The notes below the pieces were generated by a model. That model was not told where the DNA came from. It ran no database searches and was given only the letters and a program-made list of their open reading frames with translations. A program made the position numbers and the translations under genes. 64,000 nucleotides of DNA from Mycolicibacterium poriferae (GTDB lineage: Bacteria; Actinomycetota; Actinomycetes; Mycobacteriales; Mycobacteriaceae): the NCBI RefSeq assembly GCF_010728325.1, contig NZ_AP022571.1:62001-126000 (forward strand), given 5' to 3'. Positions 47,189-55,933 of the stretch are shown in pieces. The stretch's first letter is position 1. Each line of letters begins with the position of its first letter.

Positions 47189-47416
47189 ATGACGTGGTGG
47201 AACGAAGCCGGCGCCCACTGGGCTTGGGGCGGCTGCCTGCTGGCCATCGTGATGCTCCTTGCGTTTTGGGGAGCTGTGATCGCCGCGCTGGCGGCGCTAC
47301 TCGGGGCGAACAGACCGCAGCGTCGGGAGGACATCGAAATTCAGCGCGACGCACAGGTACCCGGCCTCACCATTGATGATTGCGTCGCAACGACGAAACC
47401 CCCGCATTGGCGATGA
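47189..47416 (+). CDS. Small membrane protein upstream of multicopper oxidase
   Basis: A 75-residue protein with one membrane helix (GGCLLAIVMLLAFWGAVIAALAALL, about 14-37) after a Trp/His-rich start (MTWWNEAGAHWAW). The cytoplasmic tail is charged and contains RREDIEIQ. ATG 47189 has AAGGAG about 9 nt upstream, better than the other in-frame starts (47156, 47114). It overlaps the oxidase start by ATGA. A related gene lies at 53903 in the decayed copy. Function unknown. Confidence 0.75.
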   Translation: MTWWNEAGAHWAWGGCLLAIVMLLAFWGAVIAALAALLGANRPQRREDIEIQRDAQVPGLTIDDCVATTKPPHWR

Positions 47417-48951
47417 ACGGTGGGAGCGTCGGCACGACGATATTGACACGACGCACGTTCCTGGCGGCCACCCTCGCCGCCAGTACCGCCGCCATGGCCG
47501 CGTGCGGAAAGCCTACAAATGTCAACCCGGCTACGGATCCGATCGCGGTCGCTGAAGCCGCGCGGCCCCACACCGGGCGCACCGTCACCGCGGCGTTGAC
47601 ACCTGGGCCGGCGGACATCGACCTGGGCGGACCCGTCGCCCGCACATTGGCGTACAACAACAGCGTTCCCGGACCGTTGATCCGCGCCAACGTCGGCGAC
47701 GAACTGGCGATCAGCGTCACCAACGGTCTGGACCACCCGTCTTCGCTGCACTGGCATGGCATCGCGCTGCGCAACGACATGGATGGCGCAACGCCGGCGA
47801 CCCCGAACATCGACCCGTCATCGAACTTCACCTACCGGTTTTCCGCGCCTCATCCCGGTACCTACTGGGCGCACCCGCACACCGGCCTCGACGCCGACTA
47901 CGGGCTCTACGCGCCGGTCATCATCGACGATCCGGCCGAGCCGGGACGCTACGACGCCGAGTGGATCGTGGTGCTCGATGACTGGACCGACGGAATCGGT
48001 TCCAGCCCGCGGCAGCTCTACGAGGGGCTGCGTCCCGTCTCGGGAGCCGGCGGCCACTCGGGTGGCATGCCCGGTATGCCCGGCATGAGCGGAACACCAG
48101 GAATGCCAGGGGTTCCCGGTGTCGGAGGCGTTGGCGCGAGCGCACTTCTCGGGGGCGACGCGGGTGACGTCAGCTACCCCTTCTACCTGGCGAACGGTCG
48201 CATTGCGGCGGCACCGACCACTTTCACCGCTCGCCCTGGGCAGCGGATAAGGATGCGGATCGTCAACGCGGCATCCGATACCGCTTTTCGGGTCGCGCTG
48301 GCCGGGCACCGGATGACTGTCACCCATACCGACGGTTTCCCTGTGGTGACGACCGAGGTGGACGCGCTGCTGATTGGCATGGGTGAGCGCTATGACGTGC
48401 TCATCACCACCGGTGACGGCGTGTTCCCCTTCGTCGCCTCGGCCGAAGGGAAGAACGCGCTCGCGCGAGCCCTACTGTCCACCGGCGCCGGTGCCGCACC
48501 CGATCCGACGTTCATGCCACCCGAACTGCAGCGCCGGGTCGGCACCGTCGGCGTGTTCACCGCCGCGCCCGAGGCGGTCTTGGATGTCACCAGGGCCGAT
48601 GTCGCTCTGTCGGCCCGGCTTTCCGGTTCCATGGCGTCCTACGACTGGACGATCAACGGCAGACCGTTCGAAGACACCGTCCCACTGACTGTAAGGCAAG
48701 GCCAGAAGGCGACGTTGACCTTCACCAATACCACCATGATGTGGCATCCCATGCACCTGCACGGCCACACCTTTCAAGTGATCAAGCCGGACGGGACTCC
48801 GGGCCCACGCAAGGACACCGTCATAGTTCTGCCGATGCAGGAGCTGACGGTGGCGCTCGCCGCCGACAACCCGGGCGTCTGGATGATGCACTGCCACAAC
48901 ACCTATCACCAGGAAGCCGGCATGATGACGAGCCTGAACTACTCGCCCTAG
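47413..48951 (+). CDS. mmcO: Multicopper oxidase lipoprotein (MmcO-like)
   Basis: A 512-residue exported copper oxidase, which oxidises Cu(I) to the less toxic Cu(II). A twin-arginine signal RRTFLAATLAASTAAMAAC gives a Tat-exported, lipid-anchored protein (Arg13-Arg14, Cys31). Copper ligands: HWHG (His113, His115), AHPHTG (His154, His156), HPMHLHGH (about 450) and HCHNTYHQEAGMM (about 495), covering T1, T2 and T3 sites. A Met/Gly run (about 205-235: GGMPGMPGMSGTPGMPG) may hold Cu(I). ATG 47413 overlaps the upstream stop. It is followed by the SHOCT gene. Close in plan to mycobacterial MmcO. Confidence 0.94.
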   Translation: MNGGSVGTTILTRRTFLAATLAASTAAMAACGKPTNVNPATDPIAVAEAARPHTGRTVTAALTPGPADIDLGGPVARTLAYNNSVPGPLIRANVGDELAISVTNGLDHPSSLHWHGIALRNDMDGATPATPNIDPSSNFTYRFSAPHPGTYWAHPHTGLDADYGLYAPVIIDDPAEPGRYDAEWIVVLDDWTDGIGSSPRQLYEGLRPVSGAGGHSGGMPGMPGMSGTPGMPGVPGVGGVGASALLGGDAGDVSYPFYLANGRIAAAPTTFTARPGQRIRMRIVNAASDTAFRVALAGHRMTVTHTDGFPVVTTEVDALLIGMGERYDVLITTGDGVFPFVASAEGKNALARALLSTGAGAAPDPTFMPPELQRRVGTVGVFTAAPEAVLDVTRADVALSARLSGSMASYDWTINGRPFEDTVPLTVRQGQKATLTFTNTTMMWHPMHLHGHTFQVIKPDGTPGPRKDTVIVLPMQELTVALAADNPGVWMMHCHNTYHQEAGMMTSLNYSP

Positions 48952-49092
48952 CCCGGTGCCGCGCCCTTCGACGGTCAGCGGCAATGAGGCCCAAAGACCT
49001 TGAAGCGCAGTGCTCTTGACTCTGTCGGGACGAGACGCAAACCGTAAGACTGTGGCCAATCGGCCACGGATACATCAAGAGGAGGAACGGTC

Positions 49093-49347
49093 ATGATGTT
49101 TTGGTACGACCACGACATGGGTTGGTGGGGATACGCGGGGATGGGCGTCGGGATGGTGCTGTTCTGGGGCTTGATCATCGTCGGTATCGTCGCTCTGATC
49201 AGATACACCACGGGCAGCTCACAAGCGCCACGCGGTGACGCGCCCACAGCCGAACAACTGCTAGCGGCGAGATTCGCCAGTGGCGAGATCGACGAAACGC
49301 AGTACCGCGAACGATTGGCGATACTGCGCGAGGCTGTGCGCCGATAA
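49093..49347 (+). CDS. SHOCT-domain small membrane protein
   Basis: An 84-residue protein with a Met/Trp/His-rich start (MMFWYDHDMGWWGYAGMGVGM), a membrane helix (LFWGLIIVGIVALIRY, about 23-40) and a SHOCT helix at the end (AEQLLAARFASGEIDETQYRERLAIL). SHOCT domains are short oligomerisation motifs. AGAGGAGG lies just before ATG 49093. It is the last gene of the copper oxidase operon, ahead of a hairpin terminator. Exact role unknown. Confidence 0.88.
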   Translation: MMFWYDHDMGWWGYAGMGVGMVLFWGLIIVGIVALIRYTTGSSQAPRGDAPTAEQLLAARFASGEIDETQYRERLAILREAVRR

Positions 49348-49363
49348 CTGACGCCAGCGCCAA

Positions 49364-49394
49364 GCCCGCGGCGGGGGAGTTCCGCGCCGCGGGC
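49364..49394. terminator. Bidirectional hairpin terminator
   Basis: GCCCGCGGCG and CGCCGCGGGC form a perfect 10-bp stem with an 11-nt loop, between the convergent SHOCT and ctpV genes. Confidence 0.6.
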
Positions 49395-49428
49395 GTATTC
49401 GCTAAAGCGTGAGGTACCCAGCCTGGGG

Positions 49429-51777
49429 TTATGGTGCGGTGTGGGCACTGCGGTACTCGTCGCCCCCTGGCGGCACTGTCGCAAGGTGGACGTCTTCCGT
49501 CTGCCCAGGGGATGCGCTGCTGGTGAACCGGCGAAGCCGCAGGCTGTTGCTGACCACGAAGACCGAGCTGAAGGCCATTGCGGCGCCGGCGATCAGCGGA
49601 TTGAGTAGGCCCAGTGCCGCTAAGGGAAGTGCGGCGACGTTGTAGGCGAAGGCCCAGAACAGGTTTCCCTTGATGGTCCTCAGGGTTGACCGGGCCAATC
49701 GAATGGCGTCGGCGGCTGCGCGCAGATCACCACGTACCAGTGTCAGGTCGGATGCCTCGATGGCGACGTCGGATCCGGTGCCCATCGCCAGGCCCAGATC
49801 GGCCTGTACCAGTGCGGCGGCATCGTTGACGCCGTCGCCGACCATGGCGACGGTTCGCCCCTGCGCTTGCAGGCTTTTGATGGTGTCGACTTTGTCGGCA
49901 GGGAGGACTTCGGCGATCACGTCGTCGGGGTCGATGCCGACCTCTGCGGCGACGGCGAGGGCGGCGCGCCGATTGTCGCCGGTCAGCAGAAACGGACGCA
50001 GACCGAGCTTGCGGAACTGGCCGATGGCGTCCGCGGAGGTGCCCTTCACCGTGTCGGCGACGACGATGACGCCGCGCACCGCCCCGTCCCAGGCCACCCA
50101 TACCGGGGTGTGGCCCTGGGACTGAGCGTGTTCGGCGGCGGAGGTGAGGTCGTCGGGGGCTGTCAGCGACCAGTCGTCGGTAAGCCAGCTGAGTCGTCCA
50201 ACCAGGACCGCATGGCCGGCGACGACGCCGCTGACGCCGTAGCCGTTGTGGTTGGAGAAGTCTTCGACCGCTGGCAGCGTGCCGCCGGCGGCTGCTGAGG
50301 CGGCGATCGCTTCCGCGATGGGGTGTTGAGACGCGCTCTCCAAGGCTCCGGCGAACTCGAGGAGCTCATCGGAGTTCTGGCCTGCGCCGGGATGCACCCC
50401 CACGAGACTCATGCGGCCGGTGGTGACGGTTCCGGTCTTGTCGAGCACGATGGTGTCGACTCGGCGGGTGGACTCGAGCACCTGCGGTCCCTTGATCAGG
50501 ATGCCCAGTTGGGCGCCGCGGCCGGTGCCGACCATGAGGGCGGTGGGGGTGGCCAGGCCGAGCGCGCAGGGGCAGGCGATGATCAGGACAGCGACTGCCG
50601 CGGTGAATGCGACTGTCGCTGAATGGCCGGTGAGCAGCCAGGCCGCCAGCGTTGCGACCGACAGCGCCAGGACGATGGGTACGAAGACCGCCGAGACCCG
50701 GTCGGCCAGGCGCTGTACTGATGCCTTGCCGTTCTGGGCGTCTTCGACCAGGCGCGCCATCTGCGCGAGTTGGGTGTCGGCGCCGATTCGGCTGGCGCGG
50801 ACGAGCAGTCGCCCACCGGCGTTGACGGTGGCACCGGTGACGTGGTCGCCGGGACGGACCTCGACGGGCACGGATTCCCCGGTGAGCATCGATGCGTCGA
50901 CTGCCGACGAGCCGTCGGTCACGACCCCGTCGGTGGCGATCTTCTCACCCGGTCGCACCACGAATACGTCTCCGACGCTAAGTTCTGCTGTTGGAATGCG
51001 GATTTCGGTACCGTTGCGCACGACGGCGACGTCTTTGGCGCCCATGTCGAGCAGGGCCCGCAGCGCGGCACCGGATCGTGTCTTGGCGCGCGCCTCGAAG
51101 TAGCGGCCGGCCAGAATGAACACCGTCACCGCGGCGGCGACTTCGAGGTAGATGTGCTCGGTCTCGGAACCCGCGTCGGGTAGCAGACTGAAGGCCATCC
51201 TCATCCCCGGCATGCCGGCGTGTCCGATGAACAGCGCCCACAGTGACCACAGGTACGCCGCACCGACGCCCAGTGAGATCAGGGTGTCCATCGTGGCGGC
51301 GCGGTGGCGGGCGTTGGCCCAGGCTGCGCGGTGGAATGGCAATGCACCCCACACCACGACGGGAGACGCCAAGGTCAGCGCGAGCCATTGCCAGTTGGTG
51401 AATTGCAGTGCGGGGATCATCGACATCGCGATCACGGGCACCGTCAGAATCAGGGAGATCAGCAATCGGCTCCGCAAGGAGTCGGCTTCGCCTGCGTCCG
51501 GGCCGGAATCGGTCGGGGCCGCGTCGTTCGGCGCGGCGGGGGCGGTTGCGGTGTAGCCGGTCGCTTCCACCGCGGCGATCAACACTGCTGGATCGACGGA
51601 GTTGGGGTAGGCCACCTTGGCCTTTTCGGTCGCATAGTTGACGCTGGCCTCGACCCCATCGATCCTGTTCAGTTTCTTTTCGATCCGGGCTGCACACGAT
51701 GCACAGGTCATCCCGCCGATCGACAGCTCGATGCTGTGGGGTTGATCGACACCGACGACGTGATTCGGCAGGCTCAT
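49429..51777 (-). CDS. ctpV: Copper-exporting P-type ATPase (CtpV-like)
   Basis: A 782-residue P1B-1 ATPase for Cu(I). One HMA domain at the N-terminus with GMTCASC (Cys25, Cys28); TGES; metal motif CPC (Cys402, Cys404); DKTGT (Asp446); [16 protein letters not shown]. All key residues are intact. With the adjacent HMA chaperone and CsoR it forms the csoR-HMA-ctpV order found in mycobacteria. It exports copper from the cytoplasm. Convergent with the SHOCT gene. Confidence 0.95.
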   Translation of the reverse strand: MSLPNHVVGVDQPHSIELSIGGMTCASCAARIEKKLNRIDGVEASVNYATEKAKVAYPNSVDPAVLIAAVEATGYTATAPAAPNDAAPTDSGPDAGEADSLRSRLLISLILTVPVIAMSMIPALQFTNWQWLALTLASPVVVWGALPFHRAAWANARHRAATMDTLISLGVGAAYLWSLWALFIGHAGMPGMRMAFSLLPDAGSETEHIYLEVAAAVTVFILAGRYFEARAKTRSGAALRALLDMGAKDVAVVRNGTEIRIPTAELSVGDVFVVRPGEKIATDGVVTDGSSAVDASMLTGESVPVEVRPGDHVTGATVNAGGRLLVRASRIGADTQLAQMARLVEDAQNGKASVQRLADRVSAVFVPIVLALSVATLAAWLLTGHSATVAFTAAVAVLIIACPCALGLATPTALMVGTGRGAQLGILIKGPQVLESTRRVDTIVLDKTGTVTTGRMSLVGVHPGAGQNSDELLEFAGALESASQHPIAEAIAASAAAGGTLPAVEDFSNHNGYGVSGVVAGHAVLVGRLSWLTDDWSLTAPDDLTSAAEHAQSQGHTPVWVAWDGAVRGVIVVADTVKGTSADAIGQFRKLGLRPFLLTGDNRRAALAVAAEVGIDPDDVIAEVLPADKVDTIKSLQAQGRTVAMVGDGVNDAAALVQADLGLAMGTGSDVAIEASDLTLVRGDLRAAADAIRLARSTLRTIKGNLFWAFAYNVAALPLAALGLLNPLIAGAAMAFSSVFVVSNSLRLRRFTSSASPGQTEDVHLATVPPGGDEYRSAHTAP

Positions 51778-51815
51778 GCTCTGTCCTTTGGTTCGGGTTC
51801 GCGCGAAGTCGAGCG

Positions 51816-52058
51816 CTAGCGAGGTTGATCGGTGGATAGGCGGTAGTCGCCGGCCTCATCGAGTGCGGAGGTGATCTGCTCCGTGGTCAGTGGTGTGTCG
51901 CTGGAAACCGTCACGGTGGAGATGCCTCCGGTAACCAGATCGACATGAACGTCGGTGACACCGGCGAGTGCGCCGAGTTCTGCGCTCACCGCGGCGACGC
52001 AATGGCTGCAGGTCATGCCGGTCACGGCGTAGGACTTGGTGGTTGTGGTCGTGCTCAT
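51816..52058 (-). CDS. HMA-domain copper chaperone
   Basis: An 80-residue metallochaperone with the ferredoxin-like HMA fold: [25 protein letters not shown], then a strand and [17 protein letters not shown]. The CxxC (CSHC) binds Cu(I) for delivery to CtpV. ATG 52058 has AAGGAG upstream. The same frame continues upstream to ATG 52166 and would add 36 residues with the Cys cluster SGCSCCAP; that could be an extended form or a separate leader. It sits between csoR and ctpV. Confidence 0.9.
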   Translation of the reverse strand: MSTTTTTKSYAVTGMTCSHCVAAVSAELGALAGVTDVHVDLVTGGISTVTVSSDTPLTTEQITSALDEAGDYRLSTDQPR

Positions 52059-52211
52059 GGCGTTCTCCTTGACCGATGCTGGTGGGTGTGACCTCGGTGC
52101 GCAGCAACTGCAGCCCGAGGAGGTGGACGGGACCAGGGGCAGGGTGGTGGTGAGCTGTCGGGTCATTTCTGGCCACTTTCGCTTGCGGGATGGGCGGTTT
52201 CGGATGTGTGC

Positions 52212-52505
52212 TCAGGAACGGACGAGACGCGCGATTGCTGCCGAGGCTTCATCGATCTTCTGCTCGGCGATGTCGCCGCCCTGGTGGACTGCGTCACGGA
52301 CGCAATGGGACAGATGTTCGTCGAGAAGCGACAACGCCACCGACTCCAACGCTTTGGTTGCCGCCGATATCTGGGTGAGCACGTCAATGCAGTAGGCGTC
52401 CTCGTCGACCATGCGTGCAAGGCCGCGGACCTGCCCCTCAATTCTGCGCAGTCGCTTGAGATGTGCGTCCTTCGAGGCTGCATACCCGGGTGTCGCCGCT
52501 TCCAT
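52212..52505 (-). CDS. csoR: Copper-sensing repressor CsoR
   Basis: A 97-residue all-helical repressor. The Cu(I) ligands of the family are present: Cys39 (DAYCIDV), His64 and Cys68 (DEHLSHCVRD). Binding of Cu(I) releases it from DNA. ATG 52505 has GAGGAGG upstream; the in-frame upstream start lies inside the operator. Two copies of its expected palindrome lie immediately upstream. It controls the csoR-HMA-ctpV operon. Confidence 0.95.
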   Translation of the reverse strand: MEAATPGYAASKDAHLKRLRRIEGQVRGLARMVDEDAYCIDVLTQISAATKALESVALSLLDEHLSHCVRDAVHQGGDIAEQKIDEASAAIARLVRS

Positions 52506-52522
52506 GACTCCTCCTCGGTGGT

Positions 52523-52565
52523 ACCCCATAGGGGTATAAGAAGCAATATACCCCTATGGGGTATC
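52523..52565. promoter_or_regulatory. Double CsoR operator
   Basis: Two palindromes, TACCCCATAGGGGTA (52523-52537) and ATACCCCTATGGGGTAT, about 27 nt apart, of the CsoR type, directly before csoR. Confidence 0.85.
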
Positions 52566-52608
52566 AATCTGTCAAGGGGCCAACGTCACCAGAAGTGCGA
52601 CGGATACC

Positions 52609-53291
52609 TCAGCTGCATAACCGGGCACCACTGACTGCGTCGAACGTCATTGCGCCGTCTGTGCTTCGGAGGAGCCCTTGGCGTGTGGTCGCGAGGATCT
52701 CGTCGGCGTCCGCGGGTGATACTGCTAGGTCAGAGGCGGGGATTTCTGCTCGCCGCTGCCAGGACTGCTCATCGAGGCTGACCACCACAGCGCCCGACTG
52801 GCTGTCGTGACCGTAGACCCGGCTGTGGCGGTACTCGAGTGCGTGAAAATCGGCGCTGCCGTGCAGCGACAGGGATTCCCAGGATTGGCCGGCGTCGCTG
52901 CTCTTGATCAGGCCCAGGTGTGGCAGTTGTTGACGGTGCCGGATCAGGGTGACCGCTGGCCAAGAATTCGTCAGGCCCGGCGATGGTGAAGCCCATGAAG
53001 TCCTGGGCGAGACCGCCGACTCGTTGTGGCGCCCGATGGGGCTCTACTGTGTAGAGGCCCGTAATGAGTAGCTACATAGAGGGTTTCGTCGGACGGGTTG
53101 ATGCCGAGACCGTGGATGTGCACCATGCCCGGCACTATCGCGGGCGGCGCACTGTCGGGGGCGTTCGACGAACACGCCGCGACGAGGGCTCCGGTCAGAA
53201 TTGCGGCAACGAATCTGCGGAGCTGAACGGTGAAACCTTCCGGTCGCGGACTATCTACGTAGTGCAATAGTAGATGGGCGGCACAGGGCAA
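52609..53291 (-). pseudogene. Broken glycosylhydrolase-like (F510_1955-type, sialidase-fold) lipoprotein gene
   Basis: The start reads as a lipoprotein (FVAAILTGALVAACSS), then VHIHGLGINPSDETLYVATHYG, the opening beta-propeller blade of this family. The frame then shifts near 53054-53060 to LYTVEPHRAPQRVGGLAQDF, then FMGFTIAGPDEFLASGHPDP, and again near 52935-52942 to LPHLGLIKSSDAGQSWESL, then FHALEYRHSRVYGHDSQSGAVVV, up to a stop at 52609. Family members are about 300 residues, so the end is also lost. A BlaI-type operator overlaps the apparent start. Function of intact members is not firmly known. Confidence 0.7.
53255..53273. promoter_or_regulatory. BlaI-type operator before the broken glycosylhydrolase-like gene
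   Basis: CTACGTAGTGCAATAGTAG, followed by ATG, close to the consensus. Confidence 0.65.
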
Positions 53292-53352
53292 CGGCGCGAC
53301 GCTGGTATGACGCCCTGGGCAGGGCTGCGCGTACCGACAGGACAGTGAGGAT

Positions 53353-53370
53353 TCTTCATCAAGTCTTCAT
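53353..53370 (+). promoter_or_regulatory. Response-regulator direct repeat before DUF305 remnant
   Basis: TCTTCAT-CAAG-TCTTCAT: two identical heptamers 11 bp apart, 107 nt before ATG 53477. Confidence 0.65.
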
Positions 53371-53476
53371 CGGGACACGAACCGACCCATACTCGGAATC
53401 TTGAGGCTGGACCGAGGCGGCGAGAGCGCCTCCCGCGTGGCCTGGTGTCACGAAGTTGTATGGACAAGGATGCGCG

Positions 53477-53665
53477 ATGCAGCACAAGCGATGTGGAACT
53501 GGGTTTGCGGCGTTGGCGGCGTCGGCCCTGTTCATCACTGCCTGTTCGAATGCGACAACAGACTCTCAGTCATCGCCGAGCGCTGCGAGCAGCGACGCGG
53601 CCCACAACGACGCTGATGTGACCATCGACGCCGGCCACGACCGCCTCGAACTGCTCGCGTTCTAA
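53477..53665 (+). pseudogene. DUF305 lipoprotein remnant fused to antisense regulator fragment
   Basis: From ATG 53477 the product starts like the intact DUF305 protein at 44403: basic signal, lipobox ITAC, Ser-rich linker and AAHNDAD. After about residue 50 it runs into DNA that is the reverse of a response-regulator N-terminus and stops. The two DUF305 repeats and all His/Met motifs are missing. A deletion joining DUF305 to the regulator would explain it. Confidence 0.75.
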
Positions 53666-53765
53666 ATAGCTGGCCACCACTTCGGCCAGGGGAAGTTCGT
53701 CGTCAGACGACCAGGACGCGGTATCCCTTCGCCTGCTCAGGTGATGTACCCGGGTGGTGCCCCAT
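53632..53765 (-). pseudogene. Response-regulator N-terminal remnant
   Basis: Minus strand from ATG 53765: GYRVLVV, then after a one-base insertion DDELPLAEVVASYLEREQFEA, nearly the same as the start of the regulator at 47060 (DDEVPLAEVVASYLRREQFD). Everything after the third structural element is lost at the junction with the DUF305 fragment. Confidence 0.75.
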
Positions 53766-53824
53766 GTCTCATACCGTGCCCGCTGACGCGGCCGCGGCGG
53801 CGCACGACTGCCGGAGCGGAGCGA

Positions 53825-53842
53825 TCTTCAGCAGATCTTTAC
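53825..53842. promoter_or_regulatory. Response-regulator direct repeat before small membrane protein
   Basis: TCTTCAG-CAGA-TCTTTAC, 11 bp apart, between the regulator remnant and the gene at 53903, the same place as 47108 in the intact block. Confidence 0.55.
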
Positions 53843-53902
53843 GAGACTCATACCGATTGCGTCCTGCGGCTGGGGGATGCTCACTGTGGAGGAGGGCCTG
53901 AC

Positions 53903-54103
53903 ATGCGCTTGCTGATGGACGTCTGCCCGAACAGTCTCGGATGGCAAACGTGGCTGATCCTGTGCGCCGTCATTGTCGTGCTGTGGGCCGCCGCCATCGC
54001 GGGCGCGACGGCCCTGTTTCACGCTTCTGGGCGGCCGTGCCGCAGCGGGCGGCGTGAGGTACTGGAGGAGCCTGTTCGCAGCGGCCACACCGGAGCGGAC
54101 TGA
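53903..54103 (+). CDS. Small membrane protein, paralogue of 47189 gene
   Basis: A 66-residue protein from ATG 53903 with GGAGGAGGG upstream. A Trp-containing start, one membrane helix (LILCAVIVVLWAAAIAGATALF, about 18-39) and a basic tail with RREVLEEP, resembling the small protein before the multicopper oxidase. Here no oxidase follows; the next gene is convergent. It appears to be the surviving part of a duplicated copper block. Confidence 0.65.
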   Translation: MRLLMDVCPNSLGWQTWLILCAVIVVLWAAAIAGATALFHASGRPCRSGRREVLEEPVRSGHTGAD

Positions 54104-54144
54104 CTGGTCTGCGACGCGGCCGAGGTAGCGCTCGCCGCGAGGTG

Positions 54145-55554
54145 TCAGTATTCGATCAAGCGCGTGACGTAGGGCGTCATCCCGGAGCTGCGTACGGGTG
54201 AGATTTTGACTACTGACCCGGTGTAGGGGGCTTCGAGCATCATGCCGTCGCCGAGGTACATGGCTTCGTGCTGGCTGGCGTTGGGGCCGTAGAAGATGAG
54301 ATCGCCGCGCTGCATCTGCGATGACGGCACTTTGCGGCCGGCGTTGTACTGAGACCCGGAGTAGTGGTCGAGTTTGATGCCCACGCCTGCGAAGGCGTAG
54401 AGCATGAGGCCAGAGCAGTCGAAGCCGACGGTGTTGGCTCCCTGATCGATTCCCCGAGAGGGCCCGTTGGCGTTGCCGCCGCCCCAGGAGTAGGGAACGC
54501 CGAGTTGCGACATGGCTCGTCGGATCACGAATTCAGAGGCTTGACGGCCGTACAGGCGGGGAATGCGTCCGTTGGTGATGCCGGGATCTGCGGCGGCGGT
54601 CGCGGGGGAGAGGATGCCGAGTTTGACGAGGAAGTTTCGGCCCATGTCGGCGGTGAGTTGCAGCGAGGTCGCCATGATTTTGAGGACGGCGTTGATGATG
54701 GCTATCGGGTCGCCGGCCACATTGGCGCTGGGCACCATCGGCAGCGTGGTGTCCCACTGGCCGGCGCGCGAGCTGTCGGCCGGTGCCGGACTGGAGCGGT
54801 CCCATTGGCCGCTCGGCGGCACTGCGGCGCCGGGTTGCGCGGCCGTGGGCTGGTGTGCGGTAGCTGCTACCGGTCGGGCAGTAGTCAGTCGGGTTTGTGC
54901 GGAGTCGCGTTCGGCGGCCAACCGGGTGAGGTCGGACTGTTGATCGGTGAATGCGCGTTGCGCGGCAACGAGTTCGGTGACTGCGGCGTCCTGTCGCCGT
55001 TGCGCTTCGGCCGCTGCGGCGTCGGCGTCCAGGCGGGCTTGCTTGGCGGCTGAGAGTCGGTTGGCGCGTTCGGTCTGGCTTCGGCGGAGATCGTCTTTGA
55101 CCCTTCCGAAGGCAAGGAGATGGGTCTGCTGCGTCGAGGCTGCCGAGAGGATGTCTTCAGGGCTGCTTGCCAGCGGCAGTGAGCGGGAGGGACCGTTCAT
55201 GTAGGTCGAGGCGGCGAACTCGTCGAAACGCTGCTGCGTGGCGTCGATGGCGGTTTGGCTGTCGGCGAGTGCTTTCTCGCTGTCGGCGAGTGTGCGGTGC
55301 GCCTCGGTGACCGCCTCGCGGGCGGTGGCAAGCTCAACCAGGGCCCGATTGACGCTCTCCTGCTGGTGTTGGATGTCCGCGCCGATATCGGCGACTTGCT
55401 GGTTGGCTTCGGCGACGGCGGCGACAAGTCCTGCGACCGTTTCGCTGTCACCATCAGGTTCGCTTCCGTGGCCGGCCATTGCGATGCCGGAGGTGTGAAG
55501 CACCAGCACCGCAAAAATCACCCCGGTGGTGAGAAGTGAAGTGAGGCGCCGCAT
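54145..55554 (-). CDS. NlpC/P60 peptidoglycan endopeptidase, coiled-coil type
   Basis: A 469-residue secreted peptidase. Signal peptide (about 1-28), long coiled coil (about 40-230, with SEKALADSQTAIDATQQRFDEF, RRQDAAVTELVAAQRAF), Pro/Ala linker, a helical stretch about 265-310 (AIINAVLKIMATSLQLTADMGRNFLVKLGI) and the NlpC/P60 domain (about 335-469) with DCSGLMLYAF and QHEAMYLGDG. The latter part, including the MGRNFL segment, is like the shorter protein at 58400. ATG 55554 has AGGAG about 7 nt upstream. A BlaI-type site lies 94 nt upstream. Confidence 0.9.
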   Translation of the reverse strand: MRRLTSLLTTGVIFAVLVLHTSGIAMAGHGSEPDGDSETVAGLVAAVAEANQQVADIGADIQHQQESVNRALVELATAREAVTEAHRTLADSEKALADSQTAIDATQQRFDEFAASTYMNGPSRSLPLASSPEDILSAASTQQTHLLAFGRVKDDLRRSQTERANRLSAAKQARLDADAAAAEAQRRQDAAVTELVAAQRAFTDQQSDLTRLAAERDSAQTRLTTARPVAATAHQPTAAQPGAAVPPSGQWDRSSPAPADSSRAGQWDTTLPMVPSANVAGDPIAIINAVLKIMATSLQLTADMGRNFLVKLGILSPATAAADPGITNGRIPRLYGRQASEFVIRRAMSQLGVPYSWGGGNANGPSRGIDQGANTVGFDCSGLMLYAFAGVGIKLDHYSGSQYNAGRKVPSSQMQRGDLIFYGPNASQHEAMYLGDGMMLEAPYTGSVVKISPVRSSGMTPYVTRLIEY

Positions 55555-55647
55555 CAATTCTCCTGAGTGGGGCGGCTGCCGGGTGGCCGCGAGTCGGACG
55601 GGGCAGTGCGCCGAGGTGTCATGTGCAACGGCCTATGAGCGCTGTAA

Positions 55648-55666
55648 CTACGTAGTTTCTTAGTAT
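55648..55666. promoter_or_regulatory. BlaI-type operator between NlpC/P60 gene and second blaI
   Basis: CTACGTAGTTTCTTAGTAT, 94 nt from the peptidase start and 268 nt from blaI. Confidence 0.6.
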
Positions 55667-55933
55667 GTATTTGGAACGTACATCACTGCAGCATCAGGAG
55701 AAACGCCTGTCACAGTCTCAACTCGGTAACACCTGACCGGCCGGCAAAATCTGCTGTTGGCCCGAGGTGCCGGTGCCTTGGATCCGATTCAATGGCGCGC
55801 GCCGGGGCGCGATCGGTTGCGCATCACGGCGAGGTCCCCGGCATATGGGCTGTCGGCGGCTAGATTAGGACGCTGCAGGGTGCCGCGCTGTGCGCATCGG
55901 CCACCTCGTCAGAGCGAGCAGGAGTTGCGGCGG

